Below, one piece after another: positions 51,440-61,090 of a DNA stretch of 64,000 nucleotides (position 1 is the stretch's first letter; each line of letters starts with the position of its first letter). Origin of the DNA: Vandammella animalimorsus (GTDB taxonomy: Bacteria; Pseudomonadota; Gammaproteobacteria; Burkholderiales; Burkholderiaceae_C); contig NZ_NSJF01000004.1 in assembly GCF_002285285.1 (NCBI RefSeq), positions 186,001-250,000 on the forward strand, written 5' to 3'. The position numbers and the translations under genes were made by a program. The notes beneath the pieces were generated by a model. It worked only from the letters and a program-made list of their open reading frames with translations. It searched no databases and was not told the origin of the DNA.

Positions 51440-52378
51440 TTATTGCAGAGCCTGCAGGCCAGCGACCAGCCAGCCTGAGCCGCCGTTCTTGGGCTTGGTC
51501 ATGTTCCAGACCTCACGGAACGGATTCGGGCCTGCGGCCGCATCCTCGCGGATCATGCCGGAGAACTCGACGCTGGCCATGTAGACATCGTCCAGCTCTT
51601 CAATGCCCAGCAGCTGGGCGTCGAGGGTGATGACCTCGGTGTGGTTGGGCTTGCCACCGCTGTTGGCATCGCGCTCGGCCAGTTGCTGGCGGATCTCGGC
51701 CAGCATCTCGTCGGTCATCATGGCGCGCAGCGCCAGCAGGTCGCTGTCGTCCCAGGCCTTTTGCAGGCTGACGAAATTGCGCTTGGCCGCGCTCAGAAAG
51801 CCCTCGGTGTCAAAACCTTGCGGAATGCCCCAGGTCTGCGAGCCGGCCAGCGCCGAGCCGATCATCGAGCCGCCTTGCTCAAACGGGCGGGCCGAGGCGT
51901 CGTTGCCGACGTTGCGCGGGTTGTAAGGCTGGGCGCTGCGCTGGCTGGCATTGCCAGCCATGCCGGCAAACGGGTTGCCGCCGGCGGCCGCGCCCTGCAT
52001 GGCTGGGCGGTTGCGCGAGCGCATGATGGCGCCGATCACAGCCATGGCCAGCAGGCCCAGCAGCAGCAACATCAGCACCGTGCCGAATTCCTCACCCAGG
52101 CCCAGGGCGCTGGCCAGCCAGGCCAGACCCAGGCCAGCGGCCAGACCGCCAAGCAAGCCCATCATGGGGCTGCGCGGACGCGCCTGGGCATTGGCTGCAG
52201 CGCCACGCTGCGCCGCTGGCGGCGTGGTGGCCTGGCGCTGCGTCACATTGCTGGATTGGCGCCCGATGGAGCTGCCGCCGCCCATGCGGCGCGCTTCGGC
52301 ATCGGCATGCACCAGCATCAGCAGGGCGAGAAAAAAGGCTGCCAGCACGGAGCCGAGCTTTTTCATCGTCAAGGTCAT
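51440..52378 (-). CDS. Tim44-like domain protein
   Basis: 312 residues. A membrane-targeting helix (LGSVLAAFFLALLMLVHADA, about 6-25) is followed by a Gly/Ser/Gln-rich stretch, two more hydrophobic helices (about 72-92 and 98-115), a second low-complexity linker and a C-terminal Tim44-like domain (about 185-312: FDTEGFLSAAKRNFVSLQKAWDDSDLLALRAMMTDEMLAEIRQQL). This plan is common in betaproteobacteria; its role is not known, with protein transport or membrane quality control suggested from the mitochondrial relative. The start has AGGAGAAACA in front of the ATG. It is convergent with glnE. Confidence 0.88.
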   Translation of the reverse strand: MTLTMKKLGSVLAAFFLALLMLVHADAEARRMGGGSSIGRQSSNVTQRQATTPPAAQRGAAANAQARPRSPMMGLLGGLAAGLGLAWLASALGLGEEFGTVLMLLLLGLLAMAVIGAIMRSRNRPAMQGAAAGGNPFAGMAGNASQRSAQPYNPRNVGNDASARPFEQGGSMIGSALAGSQTWGIPQGFDTEGFLSAAKRNFVSLQKAWDDSDLLALRAMMTDEMLAEIRQQLAERDANSGGKPNHTEVITLDAQLLGIEELDDVYMASVEFSGMIREDAAAGPNPFREVWNMTKPKNGGSGWLVAGLQALQ

Positions 52379-52654
52379 TGTTTCTCCTGAATCATTGAAT
52401 GGCAGTCGCATGGCCGCCGTTGGGATTTACCTGGGCGCGATTCTTCCAAATTGCGAATACCCTTTCCGGTTTTCGGTTTCCTGCCGCAATAGGGGCGTTG
52501 TCTTCAACGAAAAGCGAACGCTTTGATGCGCGCAGCCCTTGCCAAGACCTTGCCCGCGCGCAGCGCATCGCACACGCCATGGCGATAATGCCCCGGCATC
52601 TGCGGCCTTGGGCCGCTGCCGACCTGGCTTGGGCCAGCACAAAGGAGCTTCCAC

Positions 52655-53743
52655 ATGCCGCATTCCCCTCTTCACCCAGCGCCTGGTCTGCAACACACGC
52701 TGACCAGGGCATGGCCCCAGGTATTGACCCGAGCATTGGCCACAGGGGCATTGCTGGGCGCTGCCAGCTGGGCCCTGGCCCAGAGCCCGACCAGCCCGGC
52801 CAGCCCGGAGCAGCTGTGCGACACCGTGGCCTCGCCACTGGACCCGCAGCGCCCGCCCGAGGTCAAGCCCCGGACGTTCACAGCCGGCCGGGCACTGCAG
52901 GACACGATCGCCGCCTGCCTCAAGGCCATCGAAAAGCACCCGAAGCAGGCGCGCTATGCCTACCAGCTGGGCAACGCCTACTTCCTGCAATTGCAGGAGT
53001 ACGAGCTGCAAAACCTGTTCAACCACAAAGGCCAGGGCGCATCGCGCCGTGACATGGCCAAGGCATGGCAGCTCAAGGCCCTGGCCAGCGGCGCGCGCCA
53101 GCAATACCGCCGCGCCGCCGATGCGGGCTATCTGGCCGGGCACTACGGACTGGCGCTCATGCAGCTCCACGAGCTGCAGCCAGTGCCATGGCCTGCCCTG
53201 CAGGAGCACCACCAGGCCCTGCAGGCCAAGGCCCCGGCGCTGGCCCATGTGCTGCAGGGCCGCTGGCACAGCCACCAATTCCTTGAGGTGCAGGACAAGC
53301 CGCAAGCCCAGGAGCACCTGACCCAGTCCCGCCAGCATTACCAGCAGGCCATCGACCTGGGCCTGCCCCAGGCTTTGCTGGCCCTGGCCAGCAGCTACCA
53401 GCAGCCCAACAAGGGCCAGGATGGCGAAAAATACCTGCAGACATTGGCCAAGGCCGCGCAGCTGGACATTGGCATGGCCCGCAGCCTATATGCCCGTGCG
53501 CTGTACCGGCTGGGCCGCAATGAGGAGGCCGACGCCCTGCTGGCCGAGCTGGAGCAGGCCGCAGCCACCGATGCCGATGCCCGTGTGGAAATGCACTATC
53601 TGCAGGCACAGCGCCTGATCAATGGCCACAGTGGCGTGCGCGTGAACATACCGCAGGCCATGGAGTTGCTCAAGCAGGCCGCACAAGCGGGGCATGTGCT
53701 GGCCAGGCACGAGTTGCTGGACCTGCACGGGCGCTGGCAGTGA
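52655..53743 (+). CDS. Secreted helical-repeat (Sel1/TPR-like) protein
   Basis: 362 residues. A signal peptide of about 42 residues ends in GAASWALAQ. The remainder is Ala/Leu/Gln-rich and helical, with Sel1/TPR-like pairs: YAYQLGNAYFLQLQEYEL, YRRAADAGYLAGHYGLALMQL, HYQQAIDLGLPQALLALASSYQQ, AMELLKQAAQAGHVLARHELLDL. Such repeats bind partner proteins; the partner here is unknown. AAGGAG lies just before the ATG. It is followed by an RhlE-type helicase gene in the same direction after about 195 bp. Confidence 0.75.
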   Translation: MPHSPLHPAPGLQHTLTRAWPQVLTRALATGALLGAASWALAQSPTSPASPEQLCDTVASPLDPQRPPEVKPRTFTAGRALQDTIAACLKAIEKHPKQARYAYQLGNAYFLQLQEYELQNLFNHKGQGASRRDMAKAWQLKALASGARQQYRRAADAGYLAGHYGLALMQLHELQPVPWPALQEHHQALQAKAPALAHVLQGRWHSHQFLEVQDKPQAQEHLTQSRQHYQQAIDLGLPQALLALASSYQQPNKGQDGEKYLQTLAKAAQLDIGMARSLYARALYRLGRNEEADALLAELEQAAATDADARVEMHYLQAQRLINGHSGVRVNIPQAMELLKQAAQAGHVLARHELLDLHGRWQ

Positions 53744-53937
53744 GATCCCCCTGGCTGGGGCAGGCACGCACACGCCACCAGCGCACGCTGGGCCATGGGA
53801 TAAGCCCACGGATGGATCTCTGAAAGGCTGCTGCAAAGGCCTCTGGATTCGCGCAGACCTGCCCTGGCAGGCAGTTGGCCGATAATTGGCCGTTTCGATT
53901 CCGGCGCGGCCTGCCACCGCGCTCTGACACTGCACCC

Positions 53938-55353
53938 ATGAGCAAACCTTTTTCCACCCTGATGCTGGCCGAGCCGATTCAGCGCGCCATCGCGCAAATG
54001 GGCTACCAGGACATGACGCCGATCCAGGAGCAGGCCATCCCCGTGGTGCTGGCTGGCCAGGATGTCATGGGCGCGGCGCAGACCGGCACCGGCAAAACCG
54101 CCGCCTTCTCGCTGCCGCTGCTGCAGCGCATGCTGCGGCATGAGAACAGCTCGGCCTCGCCCGCGCGCCACCCGACCCGCGCGCTGGTGCTGCTGCCCAC
54201 GCGCGAGCTGGCCGATCAGGTGGCCAGCCAGATCGCCCAGTTTGCCCAGCACACCCAGCTGCGCAGCGCCGTGGTCTTTGGCGGCATGGACATGAAGCCC
54301 CAGGTGGCCGAGCTGAAAAAAGGCGTGGAAATCCTCGTGGCCACCCCCGGGCGCTTGCTGGACCATCTGGAGGCGCGCTCGGTCTCGCTGGGCCAGGTCG
54401 AGTACGTGGTGCTCGACGAGGCCGACCGCATGCTGGACATCGGCTTTCTGCCCGATCTGCAGCGCATCCTCTCGCACCTGCCGGCCAAGCGCACCACCTT
54501 GCTCTTCTCGGCCACTTTCTCACCAGAAATCAAACGCCTGGCCGAGAGCTACCTGCACAACCCGGTGCTGATTGAGGTCGCGCGCCCCAATGCCACGGCT
54601 TCGAGCATCGAACAGCAATTCTTCCACCTGGCCGAAGCCGACAAACGCCGCGCACTGCTGCACCTGTTCCGTGAGAACGGCAAGCAGCAGGCCTTCGTGT
54701 TCGTCAACAGCCGCCTGGGCTGCGCCCGCCTGGCGCGCGCACTGGAGCGAGACGGCGTGCGCACCGCCGCCCTGCACGGCGACAAAAGCCAGGACGAGCG
54801 CCTCAAGGCGCTGGACGCCTTCAAGGCTGGCGAGGTCGATCTGCTGGTCTGCACCGACGTGGCCGCACGCGGGCTGGACATCAAGAACGTGCCGGCGGTG
54901 TTCAACTTCGACGTGCCCTTCCACGCCGAGGACTACGTGCACCGCATCGGCCGCACGGGCCGCGGCGGCGCCTCGGGCCTGGCCATGACGCTGGTCACGC
55001 CCGAGCAGGATCGCCAGCTGGCCGAGATCGGCAAGCTCATCGGCAAGAAAATCAGCGCCGAGCCGCTGCCGCTGCCGCGCGGCATGGAGCGCAGCGAACG
55101 GCGCAACCGCCGCGACGAAGCGCTGGAGCGCCGCAGCGCGCGCGAAGCCCGCGAGGATCGCCCGCCCCGCAGGCCCGCCGCGCCGCAGGATCCGCTGTTC
55201 GACACGCCCTATCTGCCGCCCGAAGGCGATGCGCGCCCAGCCTGGGAGCCCAGCGCCAAGCCCGCTGGCGGCCATCGCCGCTCAGCCAACATCAAGCCCA
55301 AGGCCAAGGTCGCCGCGCTGCTCAGAGCCAGCCCGCAAAGTTCTCGTGAATAG
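53938..55353 (+). CDS. rhlE: DEAD-box RNA helicase, RhlE type
   Basis: 471 residues with all helicase motifs: FSTLMLAEPIQRAIAQMGYQDMTPIQEQAIP (Q motif), AQTGTGKT (I), PTRELADQ (Ia), TPGRLLD (Ib), VLDEADRMLD (II), LFSATF (III), FVNSRLGC (IV), VLVCTDVAARGLD (V) and HRIGRTGRGG (VI). The C-terminal 110 residues are basic and Arg-rich (RSERRNRRDEALERRSAREAREDRPPRRP), an RNA-binding extension usual in RhlE/RhlB-like proteins. It probably works in RNA decay or ribosome assembly, often at low temperature. The start is the ATG of SKPFSTLML. Confidence 0.92.
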   Translation: MSKPFSTLMLAEPIQRAIAQMGYQDMTPIQEQAIPVVLAGQDVMGAAQTGTGKTAAFSLPLLQRMLRHENSSASPARHPTRALVLLPTRELADQVASQIAQFAQHTQLRSAVVFGGMDMKPQVAELKKGVEILVATPGRLLDHLEARSVSLGQVEYVVLDEADRMLDIGFLPDLQRILSHLPAKRTTLLFSATFSPEIKRLAESYLHNPVLIEVARPNATASSIEQQFFHLAEADKRRALLHLFRENGKQQAFVFVNSRLGCARLARALERDGVRTAALHGDKSQDERLKALDAFKAGEVDLLVCTDVAARGLDIKNVPAVFNFDVPFHAEDYVHRIGRTGRGGASGLAMTLVTPEQDRQLAEIGKLIGKKISAEPLPLPRGMERSERRNRRDEALERRSAREAREDRPPRRPAAPQDPLFDTPYLPPEGDARPAWEPSAKPAGGHRRSANIKPKAKVAALLRASPQSSRE

Positions 55354-55440
55354 CAATCGCCGCCGCCCATCCGATGCTCAGTCAGATCAGCGCGGCGCGA
55401 GGACTTCCATCAAAAGACAAACCCTCAGGGCCACGAAGCA

Positions 55441-55491
55441 CCAAGAGCCTGTGCGCGATCTCCATGAAGGCGATTGCGCACAGGCTCTTGG
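55441..55491. repeat. Miniature copy of the dispersed repeat: 16-bp perfect inverted ends
   Basis: CCAAGAGCCTGTGCGC (55441-55456) is the exact complement of GCGCACAGGCTCTTGG (55476-55491), with GATCTC next to the left arm. Only the two ends of the family remain, joined by a 19-nt loop. It lies between the convergent genes rhlE and dsbA and may serve as a two-way transcription stop. Confidence 0.7.
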
Positions 55492-55534
55492 CATTGGCGG
55501 CGGCCAGATTCGGCAGCCGCTTTTTTGTCGGGCA

Positions 55535-56203
55535 TCAGCCCATCTGCTTGCGCTCCTGCTCAACCAGATAGTCGACCACTTCCAGCGCGCGCGGCAGGCT
55601 GCTGGACATGGTGCCATCGGTGTAGTACTTGCCAGCCACGCCCAGCGAGGGCACACCTTGCACGCCAAAGTCGTTTTGCAGCTGCGTGGCGCGGCGCACG
55701 GCGCTGGCCACCGAGAAGGAGCCGTAGAGCTTCTTGAACTCCTCCAGATCGACGCCCGATTGCGCTTTGACCCATTCAAACACGGCCTCATCGGAAGTCA
55801 GGCGGCGGCGTTCGTTCTGGATGGCGCCAAACACCGCCACATGCAGCTTGTCCAGCAGCTTCATGCCCTCCAGGGCGTAGAACAGCTTTTGCTGCGGCAC
55901 GAAGTTGCCGTTTTGCTGGAAGGCAATGGGTACGCGGCGCACCAATACGTGCTCGGGCTGGGCCTTGACCCAGTTGGCGAACATGGGCTCGAAGGTGAAG
56001 CAGTGCGGGCAGGAATACCAGAAGAACTCCAGCACTTCCACCTTGCCCGGGGGGGTGTCCAGATTCACCGGCGTGCCCAGCTTCACGTAGTCCTTGCCCT
56101 CCTGGGGCGGCGTCTTGGCCTGCTGCGCCCAGGCAGGCAGGCTGCCCAGCGCGCCGGCTGTGCCCAGCAGTGCGGTGGTCAGGGAAAAATCACGGCGATT
56201 CAT
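55535..56203 (-). CDS. dsbA: Thiol:disulfide interchange protein DsbA
   Basis: 222 residues. A signal peptide ends at LPAWAQ (about 26). The thioredoxin-fold active site is FFWYSCPHCFTFEP (Cys65-Pro-His-Cys68), with the cis-Pro loop in GVQGVPSLGVAGKY. DsbA oxidises cysteines of exported proteins in the periplasm and is recharged by DsbB. The start is the ATG of NRRDFSLTT; a longer reading (MRSHKVS) is possible but lacks a ribosome site. Confidence 0.95.
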   Translation of the reverse strand: MNRRDFSLTTALLGTAGALGSLPAWAQQAKTPPQEGKDYVKLGTPVNLDTPPGKVEVLEFFWYSCPHCFTFEPMFANWVKAQPEHVLVRRVPIAFQQNGNFVPQQKLFYALEGMKLLDKLHVAVFGAIQNERRRLTSDEAVFEWVKAQSGVDLEEFKKLYGSFSVASAVRRATQLQNDFGVQGVPSLGVAGKYYTDGTMSSSLPRALEVVDYLVEQERKQMG

Positions 56204-56485
56204 GGACACCTTGTGGCTCCTCATTCAATGGACAAATCAAAACGGGGGTGGGATCGACCGCCCTTGGTAGGGCGGCATGGGGATGCATCAATCAGCGATG
56301 CCTGTGAATCAGACCGCGCAGCGAAAGTTCCCACAGGCGTCCCAAGCGGCGCGCCATTGTCCCACCAAATGCCATCATCGCCCTGGCAACGGGCGAAGGC
56401 TGATTTACCATCGCGCCCTCGCGACCCAGAGCGGCCGCACTGTCCACAAGACGACGTTCCCCCGCCAGCGCATGCCCCTACGCCC

Positions 56486-57910
56486 ATGAACAGCAACCTG
56501 ACACCCCATCACGACACCCCGGCCGCGCGCAATGCCAGCGCCGCTTTGCTCGATGCCCTGCGCCAGCGCTTTGGCGAGCAATTGAGCACGGCCAGCGCCG
56601 TGCGCGAACAGCACGGCCGTGACGAAGGCTCGATCCAGGCGCCGCCGCCCGATGCGGTGGTGTTCGCACAAAGCCGCCAGGACGTGGCCGATGCCGTGCG
56701 TCTGGCCCATGCGCACGACACGCCCGTGATCGCCTATGGCGCAGGCTCTTCGCTGGAAGGCCATTTGCTGGCCATACAAGGCGGCATCAGCATCGACGTC
56801 AGCCGCATGAACCAGATCGTCTCGATCGATGCCGAGGACCTGACCGTCACCGTGCAGCCGGGCATCACACGCAAGCAGCTCAACGAGGCCATCAAGCACA
56901 CCGGGCTGTTCTTCCCGATCGACCCAGGCGCCGATGCCAGCATCGGCGGCATGGCCGCCACGCGCGCCTCGGGCACGAATGCGGTGCGCTACGGCACGCT
57001 GCGCGAAAACGTGCTGGCGCTGGAGGTGGTGCTGGCCAACGGCGAGATCATCCGCACCGGCACGCGCGCCAAGAAGTCCAGCGCCGGATACGACCTCACG
57101 CGGCTGTTCGTCGGCAGCGAAGGCACGCTGGGCATCTTCACCGAGGTCACGCTCAAGCTCTACCCACTGCCCGAGGCGGTTTCCGCCGCCATCTGCTCCT
57201 TCCCGGGCATCGAGCAGGCCGTGCGCACCGTCATCAGCACCATCCAGCTGGGCGTGCCGATCGCGCGCGTGGAGCTGCTCGACGGCCCCACCGTGGCCCT
57301 GGTCAACCAGCACAGCAAGCTGACATTGCGCGAAGAGCCCATGCTGTTGATGGAGTTCCACGGCTCGCCCGGCAGCGTGCAGGAGCAGGCGCAGACGGTG
57401 CAGGAGATCGCTCAGGAATATGGCGGCCAGGCCTTCGAATGGGCCAACACGCCCGAAGAACGCACCCGGCTGTGGACTGCGCGGCACAACGCCTATTTCG
57501 CAGGCGTGCAGTCGCGCCCTGGCTGTCGCGTCATCACCACCGATGCCTGCGTGCCCATCAGCCGCCTGGCCGATTGCCTGCTGGCCTCCGTGCAAGAGGC
57601 CCAGGAGTCGGGCATGCGCTACTTCCTGGTCGGCCACGTGGGCGATGGCAACTTCCACTTCGGCTACCTGATCGACCCCAACGACCCCGAGGAGCGCGCC
57701 CGTGGCGAAGCCCTGAACCACAAGCTGGTGGCGCGCGCCCTGTCCATGGACGGCACCTGCACCGGCGAGCACGGCATTGGCATCCACAAGATGGACTTTC
57801 TGAGCGAGGAGACTGGCGCCGGCGCCGTGGCCGTGATGCGCAGCATCAAGCAGGCGCTGGATCCGAAGAACATCCTCAACCCCGGCAAGATCTTCCCATG
57901 GCAAGCGTGA
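56486..57910 (+). CDS. FAD-linked D-2-hydroxyacid (D-lactate/glycolate-type) dehydrogenase
   Basis: 474 residues of the GlcD/D-lactate dehydrogenase family. An N-terminal FAD-binding PCMH domain (about 60-235) shows PVIAYGAGSSLEGHLLAIQGGISIDVSRMNQI and FFPIDPGADASIGGMAATRASGTNAVRYGTLRENVLALEVVLANGE. The C-terminal FAD-oxidase domain ends with HVGDGNFHFGYLIDP, GTCTGEHGIGIHKMDFL and DPKNILNPGKIF. It oxidises D-lactate, glycolate or a related acid; the substrate cannot be set from sequence. The stop overlaps the following HAD gene by one base (TGATG), suggesting an operon. Confidence 0.88.
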   Translation: MNSNLTPHHDTPAARNASAALLDALRQRFGEQLSTASAVREQHGRDEGSIQAPPPDAVVFAQSRQDVADAVRLAHAHDTPVIAYGAGSSLEGHLLAIQGGISIDVSRMNQIVSIDAEDLTVTVQPGITRKQLNEAIKHTGLFFPIDPGADASIGGMAATRASGTNAVRYGTLRENVLALEVVLANGEIIRTGTRAKKSSAGYDLTRLFVGSEGTLGIFTEVTLKLYPLPEAVSAAICSFPGIEQAVRTVISTIQLGVPIARVELLDGPTVALVNQHSKLTLREEPMLLMEFHGSPGSVQEQAQTVQEIAQEYGGQAFEWANTPEERTRLWTARHNAYFAGVQSRPGCRVITTDACVPISRLADCLLASVQEAQESGMRYFLVGHVGDGNFHFGYLIDPNDPEERARGEALNHKLVARALSMDGTCTGEHGIGIHKMDFLSEETGAGAVAVMRSIKQALDPKNILNPGKIFPWQA

Positions 57911-58749
57911 TGCAAGGCGACCCAACAACGGCTGGCGCAGCCGCCATGCGCCCGCTGGCCGATTGGCCGCAACCGGCGCGCCACGGCATTCGCGGCGTCA
58001 TGACCGACATCGACGACACGCTCACCGCCGATGGCCACATCGTGCCCGCCGCGCTGCAGGCCCTGCATGCGCTGCACGCCCACGGCTACCGCCTCATCGC
58101 GATCACCGGCCGGCCCGCCGGCTGGTGCGAGCCTTACGCGGCGCACTGGCCAGTGGATGCCATCGTGGCCGAGAACGGCGCCATGGCCTTCGTGCGTCAG
58201 GCCGGCGATGCCCCGCCCGCGCGCCTGTACCAGCAGCCGCAGGCACAGCGCGAGGCCAACTACCAGAAGATGCAGGCCGTGGCCCAGCACATCCTGCAGC
58301 AGGTGCCGCGCGCGCGGCTGGCCAGCGACTCAGCCGGGCGCGAGTGCGACATTGCCATCGACCACAGCGAGCATCACCAGCTTGATGCGGCCGAAATCGC
58401 CCAAGTCGTGGCCTGCATGCGCCAGGCTGGCATGCAGGCCACGGTCAGCTCCATCCACATCAATGGCTGGTATGGCGAGCACAACAAGTGGCAAGGGGCC
58501 AACTGGATCGTGCACACGCTGCTGCAGCGCAGCCTGCAAGACGAACTCGATCAATGGGTCTACGTGGGCGACTCCACCAATGATGAGCGCATGTTCGAGC
58601 ACTTCAAGCACTCCGTGGGCGTGGCCAACATCGCCCGCTTTGCCCCGCTGCTCAAGCATTTGCCGCAGTACGTGGCCGAGCGCGAGCGCGGCGCCGGCTT
58701 TGCGGAAATGGCGCAGGCCCTGCTGGATGCAGCGCCGCAGCGCGTCTGA
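57910..58749 (+). CDS. HAD-superfamily (type IIB) hydrolase
   Basis: 279 residues. The HAD motifs are GVMTDIDDTLTADGHIV (nucleophile Asp, DxD), AITGRPAG (motif II Thr), a cap domain containing HINGWYGEHNKWQGA, and WVYVGDSTNDERMFEHF (motif IV). The Cof-like IIB cap fits sugar-phosphate or phosphoglycolate-type phosphatases. Several starts are possible: the ATG coupled to the preceding stop (TGATG) is chosen, with an ATG 12 bp earlier also open. Coupling to a GlcD-like dehydrogenase hints at phosphoglycolate to glycolate to glyoxylate chemistry, but this is inference. Confidence 0.82.
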   Translation: MQGDPTTAGAAAMRPLADWPQPARHGIRGVMTDIDDTLTADGHIVPAALQALHALHAHGYRLIAITGRPAGWCEPYAAHWPVDAIVAENGAMAFVRQAGDAPPARLYQQPQAQREANYQKMQAVAQHILQQVPRARLASDSAGRECDIAIDHSEHHQLDAAEIAQVVACMRQAGMQATVSSIHINGWYGEHNKWQGANWIVHTLLQRSLQDELDQWVYVGDSTNDERMFEHFKHSVGVANIARFAPLLKHLPQYVAERERGAGFAEMAQALLDAAPQRV

Positions 58750-58772
58750 TGATCTGCGCTGATCGCCTGCGC

Positions 58773-59588
58773 TCAGCGCAAGCCCAGCACGTCGAACATG
58801 TCGAACAGGCCCGTCTGTCGGGTGGCCAGGAACTCGGCCGCCCGCAGGCTACCCTGTGCATAGCCGGCGCGGCTGGTGGCGCGGTGGCTGATCTCGATGC
58901 GCTCGCCCGTGCCGGCAAACAGCACCGTGTGCTCGCCCACGATGTCGCCGCCGCGCACCGTGGCAAAGCCGATGCTGGACGGATCGCGCTCGCCGGTGTG
59001 GCCCTCGCGCGCATAGACGGCGCAATCGGCCAGCTCACGCCCCAGCGCCTGGGCCACGACCTCGCCCATCTTCAGCGCCGTGCCGCTGGGAGCATCGACC
59101 TTGTGGCGGTGGTGCGCCTCAATGATCTCGATGTCGTAGCCCGTGGCCAGCGCCCTGGCGGCCATCTCCAGCAGCTTGAAGGTCACGTTCACGCCCACGC
59201 TCATGTTGGGCGAGAACACCATCGCATGGCGGCTGGCGTACTGCGCCAGCTGGGCCTTCTGCGCCGCATCGAAGCCCGTGGTGCCGATCACCGTTTTGAC
59301 GCCACGGGCATCGCATTCGGCCAGGTGCGCCAGCGTGCCCTCTGGACGGGTGAAATCGATCAGCACATCAGCGCCCTGCAGGCCCTCGGCCACGCTGTCG
59401 GTGATGCGCACGCCGGTGGCATGGCCTGCAAACGCGCCTGCATCTTGGCCGATGCCAGCGCTGCCCGGGCGATCGAATGCGCCGCTGAGGCGGTGCCGCC
59501 CATCGCGCACGATGGCATCAATCAGCATCTGGCCCATGCGCCCACCGGCGCCGGCAACGGCAATGTGAAGAGCTTGTTCAGCAGACAT
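58773..59588 (-). CDS. dapB: 4-hydroxy-tetrahydrodipicolinate reductase
   Basis: 271 residues. The N-terminal NAD(P)-binding motif is [16 protein letters not shown] (8-23); the catalytic and substrate-binding stretch [20 protein letters not shown] lies near 158-177. DapB reduces the dipicolinate precursor in lysine and diaminopimelate synthesis, feeding peptidoglycan. Length and motifs are standard. It follows bamE on the same strand across an 86-bp gap that contains a hairpin (59622-59640). Confidence 0.96.
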   Translation of the reverse strand: MSAEQALHIAVAGAGGRMGQMLIDAIVRDGRHRLSGAFDRPGSAGIGQDAGAFAGHATGVRITDSVAEGLQGADVLIDFTRPEGTLAHLAECDARGVKTVIGTTGFDAAQKAQLAQYASRHAMVFSPNMSVGVNVTFKLLEMAARALATGYDIEIIEAHHRHKVDAPSGTALKMGEVVAQALGRELADCAVYAREGHTGERDPSSIGFATVRGGDIVGEHTVLFAGTGERIEISHRATSRAGYAQGSLRAAEFLATRQTGLFDMFDVLGLR

Positions 59589-59621
59589 TGAAAAGTCGGG
59601 ACAGCAAAGAGGAATGAAAGC

Positions 59622-59640
59622 GGCCTGCCAAAGGCAGGCC
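59622..59640 (-). terminator. Hairpin between bamE and dapB
   Basis: GGCCTGCC (59622-59629) pairs with GGCAGGCC (59633-59640) over a 3-nt loop. On the minus strand it is followed by GCTTTCATTCC, weakly T-rich. It could lower read-through from bamE into dapB or protect the mRNA end. Confidence 0.45.
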
Positions 59641-59674
59641 AGGGTCAGCGGCGCCTGTGGCCCCTGCTCTGTAT

Positions 59675-60283
59675 TTATTGCTCCAAGGCTGGGTAGCTGC
59701 CGCGCGGCCGGGGTTGCGGCTTCGCATCGCCAGCGCCTTGTGCTCCATCGTCGGCGCTTTGCGCCGCATCGGCCTGCCCAGCGGCTGCCGGGCGCTTGGG
59801 GGCATAGCGTTCGAGTTGCTCGGGCGTTGCCTCCAGCTTGGGCACGCGCGGCTTGCGGTTGCCCTGGGCCAGCATGGCAACAAACTCGTTCTCGCTGGGC
59901 ATCTCATCGCCCTCGACGCGCTCGAGCACAAAACCGCTGAAGAACACCGTCAGCTTTTTTTCCTCAAACGCCAGGCCACGGCGCTTGATGCTGAACACGT
60001 AATCCCAGCGGTCGGCGTGGAACACACTGGCCAGCAATGGCGAGCCCAGAATGTCGCGCACCTGCTCGCGCGACATGCCCGGGCGCAGCGCCTGCACCTG
60101 CTCGCGTGAGACGAAGTTGCCCTGAACCACCTCGATGCGGTAGGGTGTGATCGCCTCCACCATGCGGTGGCTGGTGCGGTTGATGCTGCCGCAGCCGCCC
60201 AATGCCACGGCCATCAGCACACCCAGCAGCAGGGCGCGCAGCGGCAGCGGGAGGGGGGGACTTTGGTACATTGCTCGGGTCAT
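59675..60283 (-). CDS. bamE: Outer-membrane assembly lipoprotein BamE (OmlA/SmpA)
   Basis: 202 residues. The lipobox VALGGC gives lipidated Cys at about residue 31. The BamE fold follows: [56 protein letters not shown], with QGN and RPGMS as family markers. It is part of the BAM complex that inserts beta-barrel proteins. The C-terminal 70 residues are Pro/Ala/Gln-rich, longer than in E. coli (113 residues) but common in Burkholderiales. It is divergent from fur, as in many proteobacteria. A TACAAT box lies on the minus strand at 60312-60317. Confidence 0.93.
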   Translation of the reverse strand: MTRAMYQSPPLPLPLRALLLGVLMAVALGGCGSINRTSHRMVEAITPYRIEVVQGNFVSREQVQALRPGMSREQVRDILGSPLLASVFHADRWDYVFSIKRRGLAFEEKKLTVFFSGFVLERVEGDEMPSENEFVAMLAQGNRKPRVPKLEATPEQLERYAPKRPAAAGQADAAQSADDGAQGAGDAKPQPRPRGSYPALEQ

Positions 60284-60601
60284 CGCCGCGATAAAAAGTT
60301 ATGATCGGCGCATTGTATAGCGGCAGTGCATGCAGCCAGATTGGGCCGCCTGGAAAGGCTCTGCACGAATCGCAGCGCCGTATGTGTCTGTGGATTCATA
60401 AAGACCTTGCCCAGGGGTTGTTGAGATTAGTGTTGCGGCGGTGTTTTCGGTCAAAACTGCAGCAACCGCTGCGTTGAAAATGCCTTGCAAGGCATACGAC
60501 CTTGCGCACATTTTCGCCTTGCATCTGCGGCTTTTGCCTCGAAAAAACCGCTTCGCAAACCCGGGCTCAACAACCGCTGCCCTCTTGAGGATGGACAAAC
60601 C
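60284..60601. other. bamE-fur divergent promoter region
   Basis: 318 bp without a gene. The bamE -10-like TACAAT (60312-60317, minus strand) lies about 30 bp before its start. I see no clear Fur box (GATAATGATAATCATTATC-like) and no confident fur promoter. Confidence 0.5.
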
Positions 60602-61027
60602 ATGACCAACAACATCGAAGAACTCAAAAGCACAGGCCTCAAGGCCACCCTGCCACGCCTGAAGATTTTGGAGATCTTTCAAAAGGCCAAAGAGCGTCAC
60701 ATGACCGCTGAGGATGTATATCGGGTCTTGCTGGACGAACGCTCGGACATTGGCCTGGCCACGGTGTACCGCGTGCTGACCCAGTTCGAGCAGGCCGGCA
60801 TTCTCGATCGCCGCAATTTCGAGAGTGGCAAGGCCGTCTATGAGCTCAATGAAGGCCAGCCGCACGACCACATGGTCTGCACCGCCACCGGCAAGGTGGA
60901 AGAGTTCTACGATGCCGAGATCGAAAAGCGTCTGAAGAAAATCGCCGCCGAACGCGGCTGGACCATCCACGACCATGCCATCACGGTCTATGGCCTCAGC
61001 CCTGCCGCTGGCCAAGGCCACAAATAA
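60602..61027 (+). CDS. fur: Ferric uptake regulator Fur, cysteine-poor variant
   Basis: 141 residues. The DNA-binding part is typical ([70 protein letters not shown]). The metal region keeps HDH (88-90) and the acidic [14 protein letters not shown]. Of the CxxC that holds structural zinc in E. coli Fur, only the first Cys remains (Cys93; the second is Thr96), and the C-terminal Cys pair is absent. Cys93 is the only cysteine in the protein. It probably still represses iron-uptake genes with Fe2+, but without the usual zinc-thiolate site. A terminator follows. Confidence 0.92.
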   Translation: MTNNIEELKSTGLKATLPRLKILEIFQKAKERHMTAEDVYRVLLDERSDIGLATVYRVLTQFEQAGILDRRNFESGKAVYELNEGQPHDHMVCTATGKVEEFYDAEIEKRLKKIAAERGWTIHDHAITVYGLSPAAGQGHK

Positions 61028-61090
61028 GGCCCAGCGCTCGCGGCGGCCCGTCGCCCGGCAGCGCAATCGGCCCACAATTGCCCATATGCC

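Noticed and set aside
55229-56485. Long N-terminal extension of the FAD dehydrogenase
   Set aside because: It runs antisense through dsbA; the family start fits the ATG at 56486.
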